Numbered from the stretch's first letter, positions 1 to 7,321 are shown. The stretch is 7,956 bases of DNA from JBEKZQ01 sp049509675 (GCA_049509675.1 JBEKZQ010000297.1:1-7956), one strand, 5' to 3'. The notes: a model not told the origin generated them from the letters alone. Numbers and translations are program-made.

Positions 1-16
1 GGAATGAGTGCCTCCC

Positions 17-1297
17 ATGAAACTTCCCCCCGAAGGCGCGCGATGGCTGGTTTCGCTCCGCTGGTTGGCGTGCCTCTCCGTGTTCCTCATGATCTGGCTG
101 ACCTCCTCGCTGCTGGGGATCATCGCCCACCCCGCGCCGCTCTACGCCGTGGCCGGCGCCATGGTCGGCTACAACCTGCTGTTCCGTTTCGGCCAGCAGG
201 ATTGGGCCGCCGGCGAAGGCAACGTCGATCGGAACATCTTGCTGCAAGTCGCCGTGGACCTGGCGGCCCTGACGCTCTTGTTGTATTTTGCCGACCTGCC
301 GCGCAATCCATTCTTGTTCTATTTCATGTTCCACATGATCATCTCCGGCATGTATCTGCGCGGCGCGGCGCCGAAGCTCCTGGCGGCCATGGTCACGCTG
401 GTCGTGGGGCTGGTGATGCTCTTGGAGTACTACCAGTGCATTCCGCGCTGCCCCATGCGATTCCCTTCCGATCCGCAGCCGTTGCCGCCGCTGGACGGGC
501 TGGACCTGCTGGGCGTCTTCGTGGCCTTTGCCAGCGCCTTGTGGATGACCGTTTACTTCACCACCTCGATCCGCCGCTACGTGGATCGGGCCCATGCCGC
601 GCTGCGGCAGAAGGAGAAGATGCTGGGCATCGGCCAACTGGTGGCCGGCATCGCCCATCAAATCGCCAATCCGCTGGACGGCGTGCAGAACTGCCTGCGG
701 CGCGTGGGCGAGCGGGTCGAGGGCGATGCGCGGCTGACCGAGTACGTGCAGATGATGGCCGAGGCCCTGGATCGCATCGAGCGCACCGCCACGCGCGTCC
801 AGGCCTTCGCCCGGCCGCACGGCATCACCTTGCAAAGCACCGACGTGAACGCGGCCGTCGAGGCCACCCTGGAGATGCTGGGCACCGGACTGTCCGGCCG
901 CATCCGCACCGAGAAGGAGTTGACCGACGTGGCCCCGGTCGAAGGCGATTCGTACACCTTGCAGGAAGTGCTGTTCAACTTGTGTACCAATGCCGTGGCG
1001 GCCATGCCCAAGGGCGGCACTCTCACGCTCCGCACCTTTGCCCTGGGGCGGAAAGACGAGGACCAGATGGGTTCCGTGGCCATCGACGTGAGCGACACGG
1101 GCGTAGGCATTCCCCGCGTGGACCTGGAGAAGATCTTCGAGCCCTTCTACACCACGCGCGCCGATTCCGGCGGCACCGGCCTGGGTTTGGGGTTGTGCCG
1201 CATGTTGATCTCCGAGATGGGCGGCCGGATCGAAGTCCGCAGCGCCTTGGGACAAGGCACGACATTCACCGTCATCCTCAATACGGCCAAGAATTAA
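17..1297 (+). CDS. Membrane-bound sensor histidine kinase, partner of the downstream NtrC-type regulator
   Basis: The product (426 aa from the ATG at 17) is a transmembrane histidine kinase that should autophosphorylate and pass phosphate to the regulator encoded next. The first ~185 residues are very hydrophobic, with about six predicted membrane segments and no large extracytoplasmic domain. A short linker leads to a HisKA helix with the H-box AGIAHQIANPLDGV (phospho-acceptor His214). The HATPase_c domain follows with all expected boxes: N-box E317/N321/N325, G1 DTGVGIP at D360, F-box FEPF, and G2 GTGLGLGLC near 386-394. The domain order is complete. The start is uncertain: a GTG at 8, preceded by GGA at 1-3, would add three residues, and neither start has a strong ribosome site. 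The TGA at 5-7 could end an upstream gene outside the window. What it senses cannot be told; a stimulus within or near the membrane is inferred from the missing sensor domain. Confidence 0.93.
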   Translation: MKLPPEGARWLVSLRWLACLSVFLMIWLTSSLLGIIAHPAPLYAVAGAMVGYNLLFRFGQQDWAAGEGNVDRNILLQVAVDLAALTLLLYFADLPRNPFLFYFMFHMIISGMYLRGAAPKLLAAMVTLVVGLVMLLEYYQCIPRCPMRFPSDPQPLPPLDGLDLLGVFVAFASALWMTVYFTTSIRRYVDRAHAALRQKEKMLGIGQLVAGIAHQIANPLDGVQNCLRRVGERVEGDARLTEYVQMMAEALDRIERTATRVQAFARPHGITLQSTDVNAAVEATLEMLGTGLSGRIRTEKELTDVAPVEGDSYTLQEVLFNLCTNAVAAMPKGGTLTLRTFALGRKDEDQMGSVAIDVSDTGVGIPRVDLEKIFEPFYTTRADSGGTGLGLGLCRMLISEMGGRIEVRSALGQGTTFTVILNTAKN

Positions 1298-1307
1298 GGA
1301 TTGGTTT

Positions 1308-1347
1308 CCCTCTCCCCTTGTGGGAGAGGGTTAGGGTGAGGGGTTTT
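1308..1347 (+). repeat. REP-like palindrome, copy 1
   Basis: CCCTCTCCC (1308-1316) and GGGAGAGGG (1322-1330) are perfect 9-bp inverted arms around a 5-nt loop. They are followed by TTAGGGTGAGGGG and TTTT. From memory, this G-rich hairpin followed by a TTAGGGTGAGGG tail resembles a dispersed intergenic repeat common in many bacterial genomes. The same 9-bp arms recur at 4468-4488. The weak T-run after the tail makes an intrinsic terminator possible but not convincing. Confidence 0.75.
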
Positions 1348-1354
1348 CCGATTT

Positions 1355-1371
1355 CACTGGCAAAGCCAGTG
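1355..1371. repeat. Short perfect hairpin
   Basis: CACTGGC and GCCAGTG form 7-bp perfect inverted arms around AAA, 25 bp before the regulator start. No T-tract follows. It could be a small dispersed repeat or an mRNA hairpin in the leader of the regulator gene; the sequence does not decide between them. Confidence 0.55.
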
Positions 1372-1395
1372 CCACCCAGCCGAACACCGACCACC

Positions 1396-2739
1396 ATGCG
1401 AATCCTGGTTGTTGACGACGAAAAGATCAAACGCATCACGCTGGCCGACGACCTGGCGGCGCAAGGGCACGAGGTGGTCGCCGCGGCCGACGGCGAGGCG
1501 GCCTGGCAGCAGCTCCAGGCCGGGCGCTTCGACGTCGTCGTCACCGATCTGAAAATGCCCAAGCTGGACGGCATCGAGTTGCTGAAGCGGATCAAGCAGG
1601 GCCCGCTGGCCGACATGACCGTGATCATGATGACGGCCTACGGCAGCATCCCGGTGGCGGTGGAAGCGATGCGCCTGGGGGCCTTCGATTTCCTCACCAA
1701 GCCGTTCCGCAATGAGGAGATATTCCCGTTGCTGGCCCGGCTGGAGCACGGCCCGGCCGCGCCTGCCGCCGCGCAAACCGACGCCGACGCCGCCGCGCCG
1801 CCCGACGTGGAACAGGCGATCATCGGCCGCTCGGCGGCCATGGGCCGGGTGCGCCACATGGTCGAGATCTGCGCCCGCTCCGACGCCAACGTGTTGCTCT
1901 GCGGCGAGACCGGCGTGGGCAAAGACCTCGTGGCCGGCACCATCCATCGCTTGTCGCACCGCCGCGGCTTCCCCTACGTCAAGGTCGGCTGCACCCTGTT
2001 TCCGCCCAACCTCATCGAAAGCGAGTTGTACGGCCATGAAAGGGGCTCGTTCACCGGGGCCGAACAACATCACAAGGGTCGCTTCGACCTGGCCGAGGGC
2101 GGCACCCTCTATCTCGACGACGTCGACGACATCTTGCCGGAACAGCAATCCAAGCTTCTGCGGGCGATCGAGGAGAAGGTTTTTGAGCGCGTAGGCGGCT
2201 CGGTTCCGATCAAGGCCAACGTGCGGATCGTGGCCTCGACCAAACGCAACCTGCTGGAGAAGATCGCCGAAGGCACGTTCCGCGAAGACCTTTACTACCG
2301 GCTCGACGTGCTGCGGATCGTCCTGCCGCCCCTGCGCGAGCGAGCGGAGGACGTGCCGCTCTTGGCCGAGCACTTGCTGCGGCGCATCGCCGGCGCCCAT
2401 CCCTTCCGCATCGACGCCGGCGTCTTGGATCTCTTGGGCAGTCACGTCTGGCCCGGCAACGTCCGCGAATTGTGGCACGCCCTGGAGCGGGCCTATCTGG
2501 TCGGCTCCGGACGCATTACGGCCGAGTTGCTCCAGGCCGAGATGGCCGGCCTGGCCGCGGGCGGCAAGCCCGCCAATCCGCTGGCCAACGATTTCCAGGC
2601 GGCCATCGATCAGACCGAGCGCGATCTGTTGAATCGCGCCTTGCAGGCCGCCCGCGGCAACAAGACCGCCGCCGCCGCCGCCCTGGGCATGAAGCCCTCC
2701 ACCTTCCGCGACAAGCTCGCCAAGCACGGCCTCGGTTGA
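1396..2739 (+). CDS. NtrC-family sigma-54-dependent response regulator
   Basis: This 447-aa protein has the full three-domain NtrC layout and should activate sigma-54 RNA polymerase when phosphorylated. The receiver domain (~1-115) has the acidic pocket D7/D8, phospho-acceptor Asp51 in VVTDLKMP, T80 and K102. After an Ala/Pro-rich linker (~119-137) comes the AAA+ domain (~140-370): Walker A GETGVGKD (170-177), the sigma-54 contact loop as GSFTGA (217-222), Walker B GGTLYLDDVDD (235-245), arginine fingers in FREDLYYRL (R296, R302) and sensor II in WPGNVREL (352-359). A Fis-type helix-turn-helix lies at ~422-442. The GSFTGA loop and intact R-fingers argue for real sigma-54 activation. One oddity is Asp-Asp where Walker B usually has Asp-Glu. 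The ATG at 1396 starts exactly at the receiver (MRILVVDDE); the same frame stays open upstream through the kinase gene, but that part is a shadow. The cognate sensor is the kinase upstream. Confidence 0.95.
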   Translation: MRILVVDDEKIKRITLADDLAAQGHEVVAAADGEAAWQQLQAGRFDVVVTDLKMPKLDGIELLKRIKQGPLADMTVIMMTAYGSIPVAVEAMRLGAFDFLTKPFRNEEIFPLLARLEHGPAAPAAAQTDADAAAPPDVEQAIIGRSAAMGRVRHMVEICARSDANVLLCGETGVGKDLVAGTIHRLSHRRGFPYVKVGCTLFPPNLIESELYGHERGSFTGAEQHHKGRFDLAEGGTLYLDDVDDILPEQQSKLLRAIEEKVFERVGGSVPIKANVRIVASTKRNLLEKIAEGTFREDLYYRLDVLRIVLPPLRERAEDVPLLAEHLLRRIAGAHPFRIDAGVLDLLGSHVWPGNVRELWHALERAYLVGSGRITAELLQAEMAGLAAGGKPANPLANDFQAAIDQTERDLLNRALQAARGNKTAAAAALGMKPSTFRDKLAKHGLG

Positions 2740-2785
2740 CGCACGGCCGCTGCGGGCAATGCGCGAATCGCAAATCCAAAATGCC
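2740..2785. other. Convergent gap between regulator and ATPase genes
   Basis: Only 46 bp separate the two convergent stop codons. No stem with a T-tract is visible, so no intrinsic terminator is supported. The stretch CGAATCGCAAATCCAAAAT looks like low-complexity intergenic filler; I do not assign it a function. Confidence 0.5.
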
Positions 2786-4264
2786 TCACACGCCGCGGGG
2801 ATGCATCACGGCGAAGTAGTTCTCCACGGCGACGTCCAGGTACTCGGGACGGACCTCCAACGGCAACCCCTTGTAGACGCAGAAATTGCGGACCTGCGAG
2901 AGGAGGTCGCGGGGATGGCAATAGCGCATCGGACGCTTGGCCCGCCGATAATGGACCTCGATCAGGTGCTCGACGGCCGGCGCGTCGCAGGCAAAGCCGT
3001 AGGTTTTCGCCATGATCTCGAAGAGATCGCGGAACTGGTCCTCGGTCGGGTCGACGATCTCGATCTTGTAGGGGATGCGGCGCAGGAAGGCCTCGTCGAC
3101 CAGGTCGCGCGGCTCGAGGTTCGTGGAAAAAATGACCAGTTGCTCGAACGGCACCTCGATCTTCTTGCCCGTCGACAGGTACAGAAAATCGCGGTGCCGT
3201 TCCAGCGGCAGGATCCAGCGGTTCAGAAGCTCGCTGATCTTCATCCGCTGCCGCCCGAAATCGTCGATCACCAGCGTGCCGCAATTGCTCTTCACTTGCA
3301 GCGGGGCCTCGCTGATGCCGGTGGCCGTGTTGGTGGTGACCTCCAGGGAAGACATGGTCAGTTCGCCGCCGGCGATGATGGTCGGGCGGCAAATGCGGAC
3401 CCAGCGCTTGTCGACTTTCCGCCGATCGTACAGGGTGCTGCATGCCTCCAACGGCAGTTCCTCGTGGCTGACCGGGTCGTACACGCGGATGATCTCGCCA
3501 TCGATGCCGATCGCCCGCGGGATCCAGATTTCTGCTCCGAAGGCGCGGGTCACGCGCTCGGCGATGCTGGTTTTGCCGTTGCCGGCCGCGCCGTAGAGGA
3601 ACATGCCGCGACCGGAGTTCACGGCCGGTCCCAAGCGGTCCAGCATCCGCTCGCTCAGCGACAGATCGGCAAAGGCCGCGCGGAGCCGCTCGGGGGTGGG
3701 TTGCTGGCGGGACAGCGATTGCGCCTCGACCGAGGCCACGTAATCTTTCAAGCTAACGGGGGCGGAGCCGAAATAGGTGCAGCGGGCCCATTGTTGTCGG
3801 GCCCGCTCCCGGCCGTTCTCGGTCAGGTAGTATTGGAAGTCGTTCATCGGCGCCGCCCCTTTGTGCGCCAGGAGTTGATCCTGCTTCATGCCGCGCAACA
3901 GTTCGTCGATGAGCAGGAAGGGCAGCCGGATCTGGTCGGCGATCTCGCGCCCGATGGCGTCGCCGGTGGCCAGCAGGAACTTCAGCACCAGCGCTTCGAC
4001 CGCGTTGGCCGACAGGCCGGCGGCGGCAAAGGAATCCGGCTCGATGGGCACGAAGCCGCCCGGGAGGGCCGGCCCGGCGGGCAGACTCGCCGCCGCCGCG
4101 ACGTTGCCGTCGGCACCGCTCGGCGGAGCCTCGGGCTTGCCGGTAATCTGCCGGATGCGATCCAACAGGGTTCGGAGATGGTCGTCCTTCTCGGTCGGCG
4201 GCTTGCGCTCGACGACCGCGGCGGTCGAAGCGGTCAACAAATTGTCGTTGGTGGAGCTAGCCAT
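2786..4264 (-). CDS. AAA+ ATPase with winged-helix-like N-terminal region, function unknown
   Basis: The protein (492 aa from the ATG at 4264) is an AAA+ ATPase. Residues 1-80 are low-complexity and probably disordered. Residues ~84-160 look like a winged helix: helices, then QYYLTENGRERARQQW resembling the wing and last helix of a wHTH. The ATPase core carries Walker A GAAGNGKTS (225-233), Walker B LVIDDFG (331-337), a sensor 1-like FSTN (379-382), probable arginine finger R395/R396 and a sensor 2-like CHPRDLL (450-455). A long insertion after Walker A (~244-325) contains IPRAIGIDGEIIRVYDP and may bind substrate. No protease, helicase or nuclease domain is present. An upstream ATG at 4399 would add 45 residues, but those are encoded within the inverted repeat at 4299-4374, so 4264 is preferred; no clear ribosome site is seen at either. 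It is transcribed away from the flippase gene. I recognise the fold but not the function; a remodelling or regulatory ATPase is inference. Confidence 0.85.
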   Translation of the reverse strand: MASSTNDNLLTASTAAVVERKPPTEKDDHLRTLLDRIRQITGKPEAPPSGADGNVAAAASLPAGPALPGGFVPIEPDSFAAAGLSANAVEALVLKFLLATGDAIGREIADQIRLPFLLIDELLRGMKQDQLLAHKGAAPMNDFQYYLTENGRERARQQWARCTYFGSAPVSLKDYVASVEAQSLSRQQPTPERLRAAFADLSLSERMLDRLGPAVNSGRGMFLYGAAGNGKTSIAERVTRAFGAEIWIPRAIGIDGEIIRVYDPVSHEELPLEACSTLYDRRKVDKRWVRICRPTIIAGGELTMSSLEVTTNTATGISEAPLQVKSNCGTLVIDDFGRQRMKISELLNRWILPLERHRDFLYLSTGKKIEVPFEQLVIFSTNLEPRDLVDEAFLRRIPYKIEIVDPTEDQFRDLFEIMAKTYGFACDAPAVEHLIEVHYRRAKRPMRYCHPRDLLSQVRNFCVYKGLPLEVRPEYLDVAVENYFAVMHPRGV

Positions 4265-4298
4265 TGCGCAAAACGGACGTTGCCGCACGCGACGCAAA

Positions 4299-4374
4299 GG
4301 GGTCAGGTCCATGTTTTCGGTCATGAGTCCGGCCAAATGGCAATGCCTATCAGCCGAAAAATGGACCAGACCCC
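4299..4374. repeat. Near-perfect inverted repeat element, ~76 bp
   Basis: The left arm (4299-4320) begins GGGGTCAGGTCCAT and ends TTTTCGG. The right arm (4354-4374), read on the other strand, begins GGGGTCTGGTCCAT and ends TTTTCGG. The arms match at 20 positions with one mismatch (A/T) and one extra G in the left arm, around a 33-nt centre. The form is that of a small non-autonomous mobile repeat (REP/BIME or MITE-like). No transposase is present in the window. It sits directly upstream of the ATPase start and supplies spurious upstream start codons for it. Confidence 0.8.
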
Positions 4375-4466
4375 GACCTTGCAACTCTGCTGGGGTCACT
4401 ACCAGGCAAACCTAGCTTTTTTCCAGCCTCGAGGCGCTGCTGCGGCCGGTAGATGCTGCTTACGAT

Positions 4467-4489
4467 CCCCTCTCCCAGAGGGAGAGGGA
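4467..4489. repeat. REP-like palindrome, copy 2
   Basis: CCCTCTCCC (4468-4476) and GGGAGAGGG (4480-4488) are the same perfect 9-bp arms as in the copy at 1308-1330, here around the loop AGA. The TTAGGGTGAGGG tail of copy 1 is missing, so this copy is shorter or diverged. It lies 64 bp upstream of the flippase start. Confidence 0.7.
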
Positions 4490-4552
4490 GCGTTTGGACC
4501 TTGCTTTCTCGGGAATGTGACGAAGAGTTGAGAAACAACCTTTTTTGCCAAA

Positions 4553-6133
4553 ATGCCGTTTGCCCATCGAGCTGCCATGAGTGTGGACGATCCTCAAGGC
4601 GCGGGACATCTGATTCCGCTGGACGGGCAAAGCCCGTTAGATGCGCTGGGAGAGATGCGCACCGACACGTTGGCCGACAGCGTTTTCCTCTTGCTGGCCT
4701 TGACCGTATTCCAGCGTTTCGTGGGCTTTTTGCGCGAGATTGTTTTCTGCCGCTGGCTGGACGCCGAGCAGTTGGGGCAATGGGACATGGCGTTCGGGTT
4801 CCTGATGCTGGCCGCGCCGCTGGCCGTGATCTCGCTGCCGGGCACCTTCGGACGCTACGTGGAACGCTACCGGCAACTGGGGCAACTGCCCTTGTTCCTG
4901 CGCCGGACCGCGATCTTCTGCACGGCCATGGCCATTCCCGCCATGCTCAGCCTGTACGCGGCGCCGCGCTGGTTCTCGCAGTTGATCTACGGCACCGCCC
5001 AGCGCGGCGACATGGTCATGATCCTGGGCGGAAGCCTGTGCTGCGTGATCGTCTTCAATTACTTCATCAGCCTGTTCACGGCGCTGCGGAACATGCGGCT
5101 TGTATCGGGTATGGAAATGGCCAACAGCTTCCTGTTCGCCGTGCTGGCGATCGGCTTGATGTCGGCCTGGGAGTGTACCGCCCGCAGCGTCCTGTTGGCC
5201 TACGCCGGGGCCTGCGCGCTCACCTCGTTGGCCGGCGCCTGGCGACTGAAGCAGGCCTGGCACACGCTTTCGTCCCGGCCGGCGCCGGGGCCGGCGGGCG
5301 AACTCTGGTCGCGCTTGATTCCGTTCGCCGTGTGGCTGATGGCCATCAACCTGTTGACGAACATGTTCGACCTGGCCGATCGCACGATGATCGTGCATTT
5401 CTCGCCCGGCTCGGCGGCCGACGCCCTGGTCGAGGTGGGCAATTATCGCAGCTCCCGGGTCATGCCGCTGCTGCTGGCCTCGATTGCCGCCATGATCGCC
5501 AATGCGGCGACGCCGCATCTGAGCCACGACTGGGAAGCCGGGCGCCCAAAGCGCGTCGCCCAACGGCTGAACCTGCTCTTGCGCGTGGTGTCGGTCGCCC
5601 TGACCGCCGGCGGCGTGCTCGTGCTGTGGCTGGCGCCGCTGCTGTTCCAACTGGGTTTCCGCGGCAAATTCGCGGGAGGGCTGACCGTCCTCCCCTGGAC
5701 CCTGTGCTATTGCGCCTGGTTCGGCCTGAGCATGGTCGCGCAGAAGTACCTGTGGTGCGCCGAGAAGACCGGCCTGGCGGGCCTGGCGCTGTTGATCGGC
5801 CTCATGGTCAACGTGGCCCTGAACTGCACCCTGTTGCCGCGGCTGGGCCTGCAAGGGGCCGTGCTGGCCACCGCCGCCGCCAACCTGGTAACGCTGCTGC
5901 TCATTGCCTGGATGAGCAGCCGCCTGGGATGCCGCTTCGCCTGGAGCACCTGGACGATGCTCCTGCTGCCGGGCGTGATTCCCTTGGGCCCCTGGATCGC
6001 GTCGCTCATGCTCCTGCTGATCGGCGTATTGGTCCTCGGTTCGGATCGTTTGCTCACGGCGGCGGAAAAAAGCGAACTCTTCGCCGGCGCCATGCGCTAC
6101 GTGAAATGGCTGCCGGGAATGGCCGGGGGATAA
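4553..6133 (+). CDS. Wzx/MATE-like polysaccharide flippase
   Basis: This 526-aa integral membrane protein has about 12-14 predicted hydrophobic helices spread from ~42 to ~497. The length and pattern fit the polysaccharide transporter/MurJ/Wzx branch of the MOP superfamily, which flips lipid-linked oligosaccharides across the cytoplasmic membrane. Family-like features include the first helix ending in a basic/acidic cluster (FVGFLREIVFCRWL), the mid-protein NMFDLADRTMIVHF segment and the late LGLQGAVLATAAANLV helix. Which glycan it moves cannot be told, and a MurJ role is less likely given the neighbour. A second in-frame ATG at 4577 has a weak GAG five bases upstream and gives a 518-aa product with the same membrane core; the true start is undecided. 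The acyltransferase gene follows after 9 bp, so the two are probably translated from one message. Confidence 0.88.
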   Translation: MPFAHRAAMSVDDPQGAGHLIPLDGQSPLDALGEMRTDTLADSVFLLLALTVFQRFVGFLREIVFCRWLDAEQLGQWDMAFGFLMLAAPLAVISLPGTFGRYVERYRQLGQLPLFLRRTAIFCTAMAIPAMLSLYAAPRWFSQLIYGTAQRGDMVMILGGSLCCVIVFNYFISLFTALRNMRLVSGMEMANSFLFAVLAIGLMSAWECTARSVLLAYAGACALTSLAGAWRLKQAWHTLSSRPAPGPAGELWSRLIPFAVWLMAINLLTNMFDLADRTMIVHFSPGSAADALVEVGNYRSSRVMPLLLASIAAMIANAATPHLSHDWEAGRPKRVAQRLNLLLRVVSVALTAGGVLVLWLAPLLFQLGFRGKFAGGLTVLPWTLCYCAWFGLSMVAQKYLWCAEKTGLAGLALLIGLMVNVALNCTLLPRLGLQGAVLATAAANLVTLLLIAWMSSRLGCRFAWSTWTMLLLPGVIPLGPWIASLMLLLIGVLVLGSDRLLTAAEKSELFAGAMRYVKWLPGMAGG

Positions 6134-6142
6134 CCAGCAACC

Positions 6143-7315
6143 ATGACCCGCGCTCGCATCCGGCACATTACTTCCCTGGCCGAACTTCGCACCCACGCAG
6201 CCCGTTGGGATGACCTGTGGCAGCGCAGCGACCTGACGCAGCCCACGTATCGCGCCGAACTCGTGGCCCAGTGGGTCGAGCAGTTTGCGTCGCCGGCCGA
6301 GATTGACGCGCTGGTGGTCGAGGATCAAGGTCAATGGGTGGCCGCGCTAGCGCTGTTGCGCCGCCGCATGGCCGGAGTGGCCTCTGTTGCCACTCTGCCG
6401 TCGAATCCCTGGGCCGCGGCCGGCGAGTTGCTGTGGGACTGCGTGGGGGCCGACCAGGCCGATGCCGCACGGTTGCTGGTCGAGACGATCGGTCGAGAAG
6501 ATTGGCAGTGGCTGTGGTTGGATGGCGTGACGATCGATACGCCCCCGTGGCAGGCCCTCTTGGCAGCGGCGGCGCATGCGGGCTTCGCCATGGTGCATCG
6601 CCCGCAGTACCAGGTGGGCCGCGTGGCAATCGACCACGATTGGCAACACTGCTCAAGCCGCTGGTCGCGAAAGCATCGGCAGAGGATGGGGGCGGCGCTG
6701 CGTCGCCTGGCGGCCCTCGGCCCGGTCCGGCTGCGATTGTGCGAGCGACTGGCCCAGGAGGAGATCGAGCCCTGGCTGCGGCGGGCCATGGTACTGGAAG
6801 ACCGCGGTTGGAAAGGGGCTGCCTGTACGTCGGTACTGCGCACCCCCGGCATGTTCGCTTTCTTTCTCCGCCAGGCCCGGCAATTGGCCCTTTGGAACCA
6901 ATTGTCGATTGCCTTTCTGGAACTCAACGACCGGCCGATCGCTTTCTCCTACGGACTGGCTGCCAAAGGCGTTTTTCACTCGTATAAGATCGGCTATGAT
7001 CCCGACTTCGCCGCTTACGGGCCGGGACAACTGTTGCGGTATCATCTCCTCGAACAGTTCCAGGACGAGCACGAGCGGCAGGCGATCGACTTCCTGGGGC
7101 CCGTCAGCGAGGCGCAGCTCCGTTGGCGTCCGAGCCTCTCTACGGTCGGCCGGCTTTGGATCGCGCCGAAGCGACTGGCCGGACGCATGGCCTTGTGGGC
7201 GTATGAGAAGCTTCACGGCGCGGCGGCTTATCGCCCTTCGGCCGAGGCGGCCATGGTCGGATGCGAGAGCGCGCAGTATTGCGATCGGAGTACTACGGAG
7301 CAGTCCGCGCGGTAA
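6143..7315 (+). CDS. FemAB/CelD-like GNAT-fold acyltransferase
   Basis: This 390-aa soluble protein resembles the double-GNAT FemAB/CelD ('BioF2-like', Acetyltransf_6) family, whose members transfer acyl or aminoacyl groups, often in cell-wall or exopolysaccharide modification. Landmarks are a divergent N-terminal GNAT half (~1-150), the basic helix SRKHRQRMGAALRRL (~175-189), FSYGLAAKGVFHSYKIGYDP (268-287), the YGPGQLLRYHLLE helix (292-304) that corresponds to the acyl-donor side of the fold, and the closing DFLGP and RWRP (316-330). No signal peptide or membrane segment is seen, so it should act in the cytoplasm. The ATG at 6143 follows the flippase stop by 9 bp, which suggests translational coupling. 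The last ~30 residues are unlike the rest and may be a tail without function. Its donor and acceptor are unknown; modification of the glycan carried by the flippase is inference. Confidence 0.85.
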   Translation: MTRARIRHITSLAELRTHAARWDDLWQRSDLTQPTYRAELVAQWVEQFASPAEIDALVVEDQGQWVAALALLRRRMAGVASVATLPSNPWAAAGELLWDCVGADQADAARLLVETIGREDWQWLWLDGVTIDTPPWQALLAAAAHAGFAMVHRPQYQVGRVAIDHDWQHCSSRWSRKHRQRMGAALRRLAALGPVRLRLCERLAQEEIEPWLRRAMVLEDRGWKGAACTSVLRTPGMFAFFLRQARQLALWNQLSIAFLELNDRPIAFSYGLAAKGVFHSYKIGYDPDFAAYGPGQLLRYHLLEQFQDEHERQAIDFLGPVSEAQLRWRPSLSTVGRLWIAPKRLAGRMALWAYEKLHGAAAYRPSAEAAMVGCESAQYCDRSTTEQSAR

Positions 7316-7321
7316 ATGGCG

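Larger units (their letters stand above)
1298..1395. other. Kinase-regulator intergenic spacer with two palindromes
   Basis: This 98-bp gap separates the kinase stop from the regulator ATG. It contains a REP-like palindrome and a second small hairpin, listed separately, and I see no coding potential in it. No clear Shine-Dalgarno sequence precedes the regulator ATG at 1396. Co-transcription is likely from the gene order, and the hairpins could lower or stabilise the downstream part of the message (inference). Confidence 0.6.
4265..4552. other. Divergent intergenic region rich in repeats
   Basis: This 288-bp region lies between the divergent ATPase and flippase starts and must hold both promoters. 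Two repeat structures occupy part of it (4299-4374 and 4467-4488). I looked for a GG-N10-GC sigma-54 site and for a -35/-10 pair before the flippase and found none worth calling. GACCCC at 4369-4374 also pairs with GGGGTC at 4392-4397, so the repeat structure may extend further toward the flippase. The open frames crossing it are repeat translations, not genes. Confidence 0.6.

Noticed and set aside
1308..1347. Intrinsic terminator after the kinase gene
   Set aside because: The hairpin is strong, but the following bases are TTAGGGTGAGGGG and not a T-tract, and the same palindrome occurs elsewhere before a gene start. A repeat explains it better.
1354..2727. Antisense open frame of 457 codons opposite the regulator
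   Set aside because: This is a product of high G+C in codon position three. The protein has no recognisable motif, whereas the sense strand has all NtrC domains.
4..2739. Open frame of 911 codons joining the kinase region to the regulator
   Set aside because: The first ~464 codons are an out-of-frame shadow of the kinase gene, rich in Arg/Pro/Gly with no domain. The real regulator begins at 1396 with the receiver motif.
2759..4531. Plus-strand open frame of 590 codons over the ATPase
   Set aside because: It is the mirror frame of a well-supported ATPase, runs through the inverted repeat, and shows no domain.
4350..4538. Small 62-codon minus-strand gene upstream of the flippase
   Set aside because: Much of its peptide comes from the REP-like palindrome (LPLPLGEG) and neighbouring repeat DNA. 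There is no ribosome site and no domain.
4637..6334. Antisense open frame of 565 codons over the flippase and acyltransferase
   Set aside because: Its composition (Gln/His/Arg/Gly-rich) is that of a shadow frame, while the sense frame is a clear membrane transporter.
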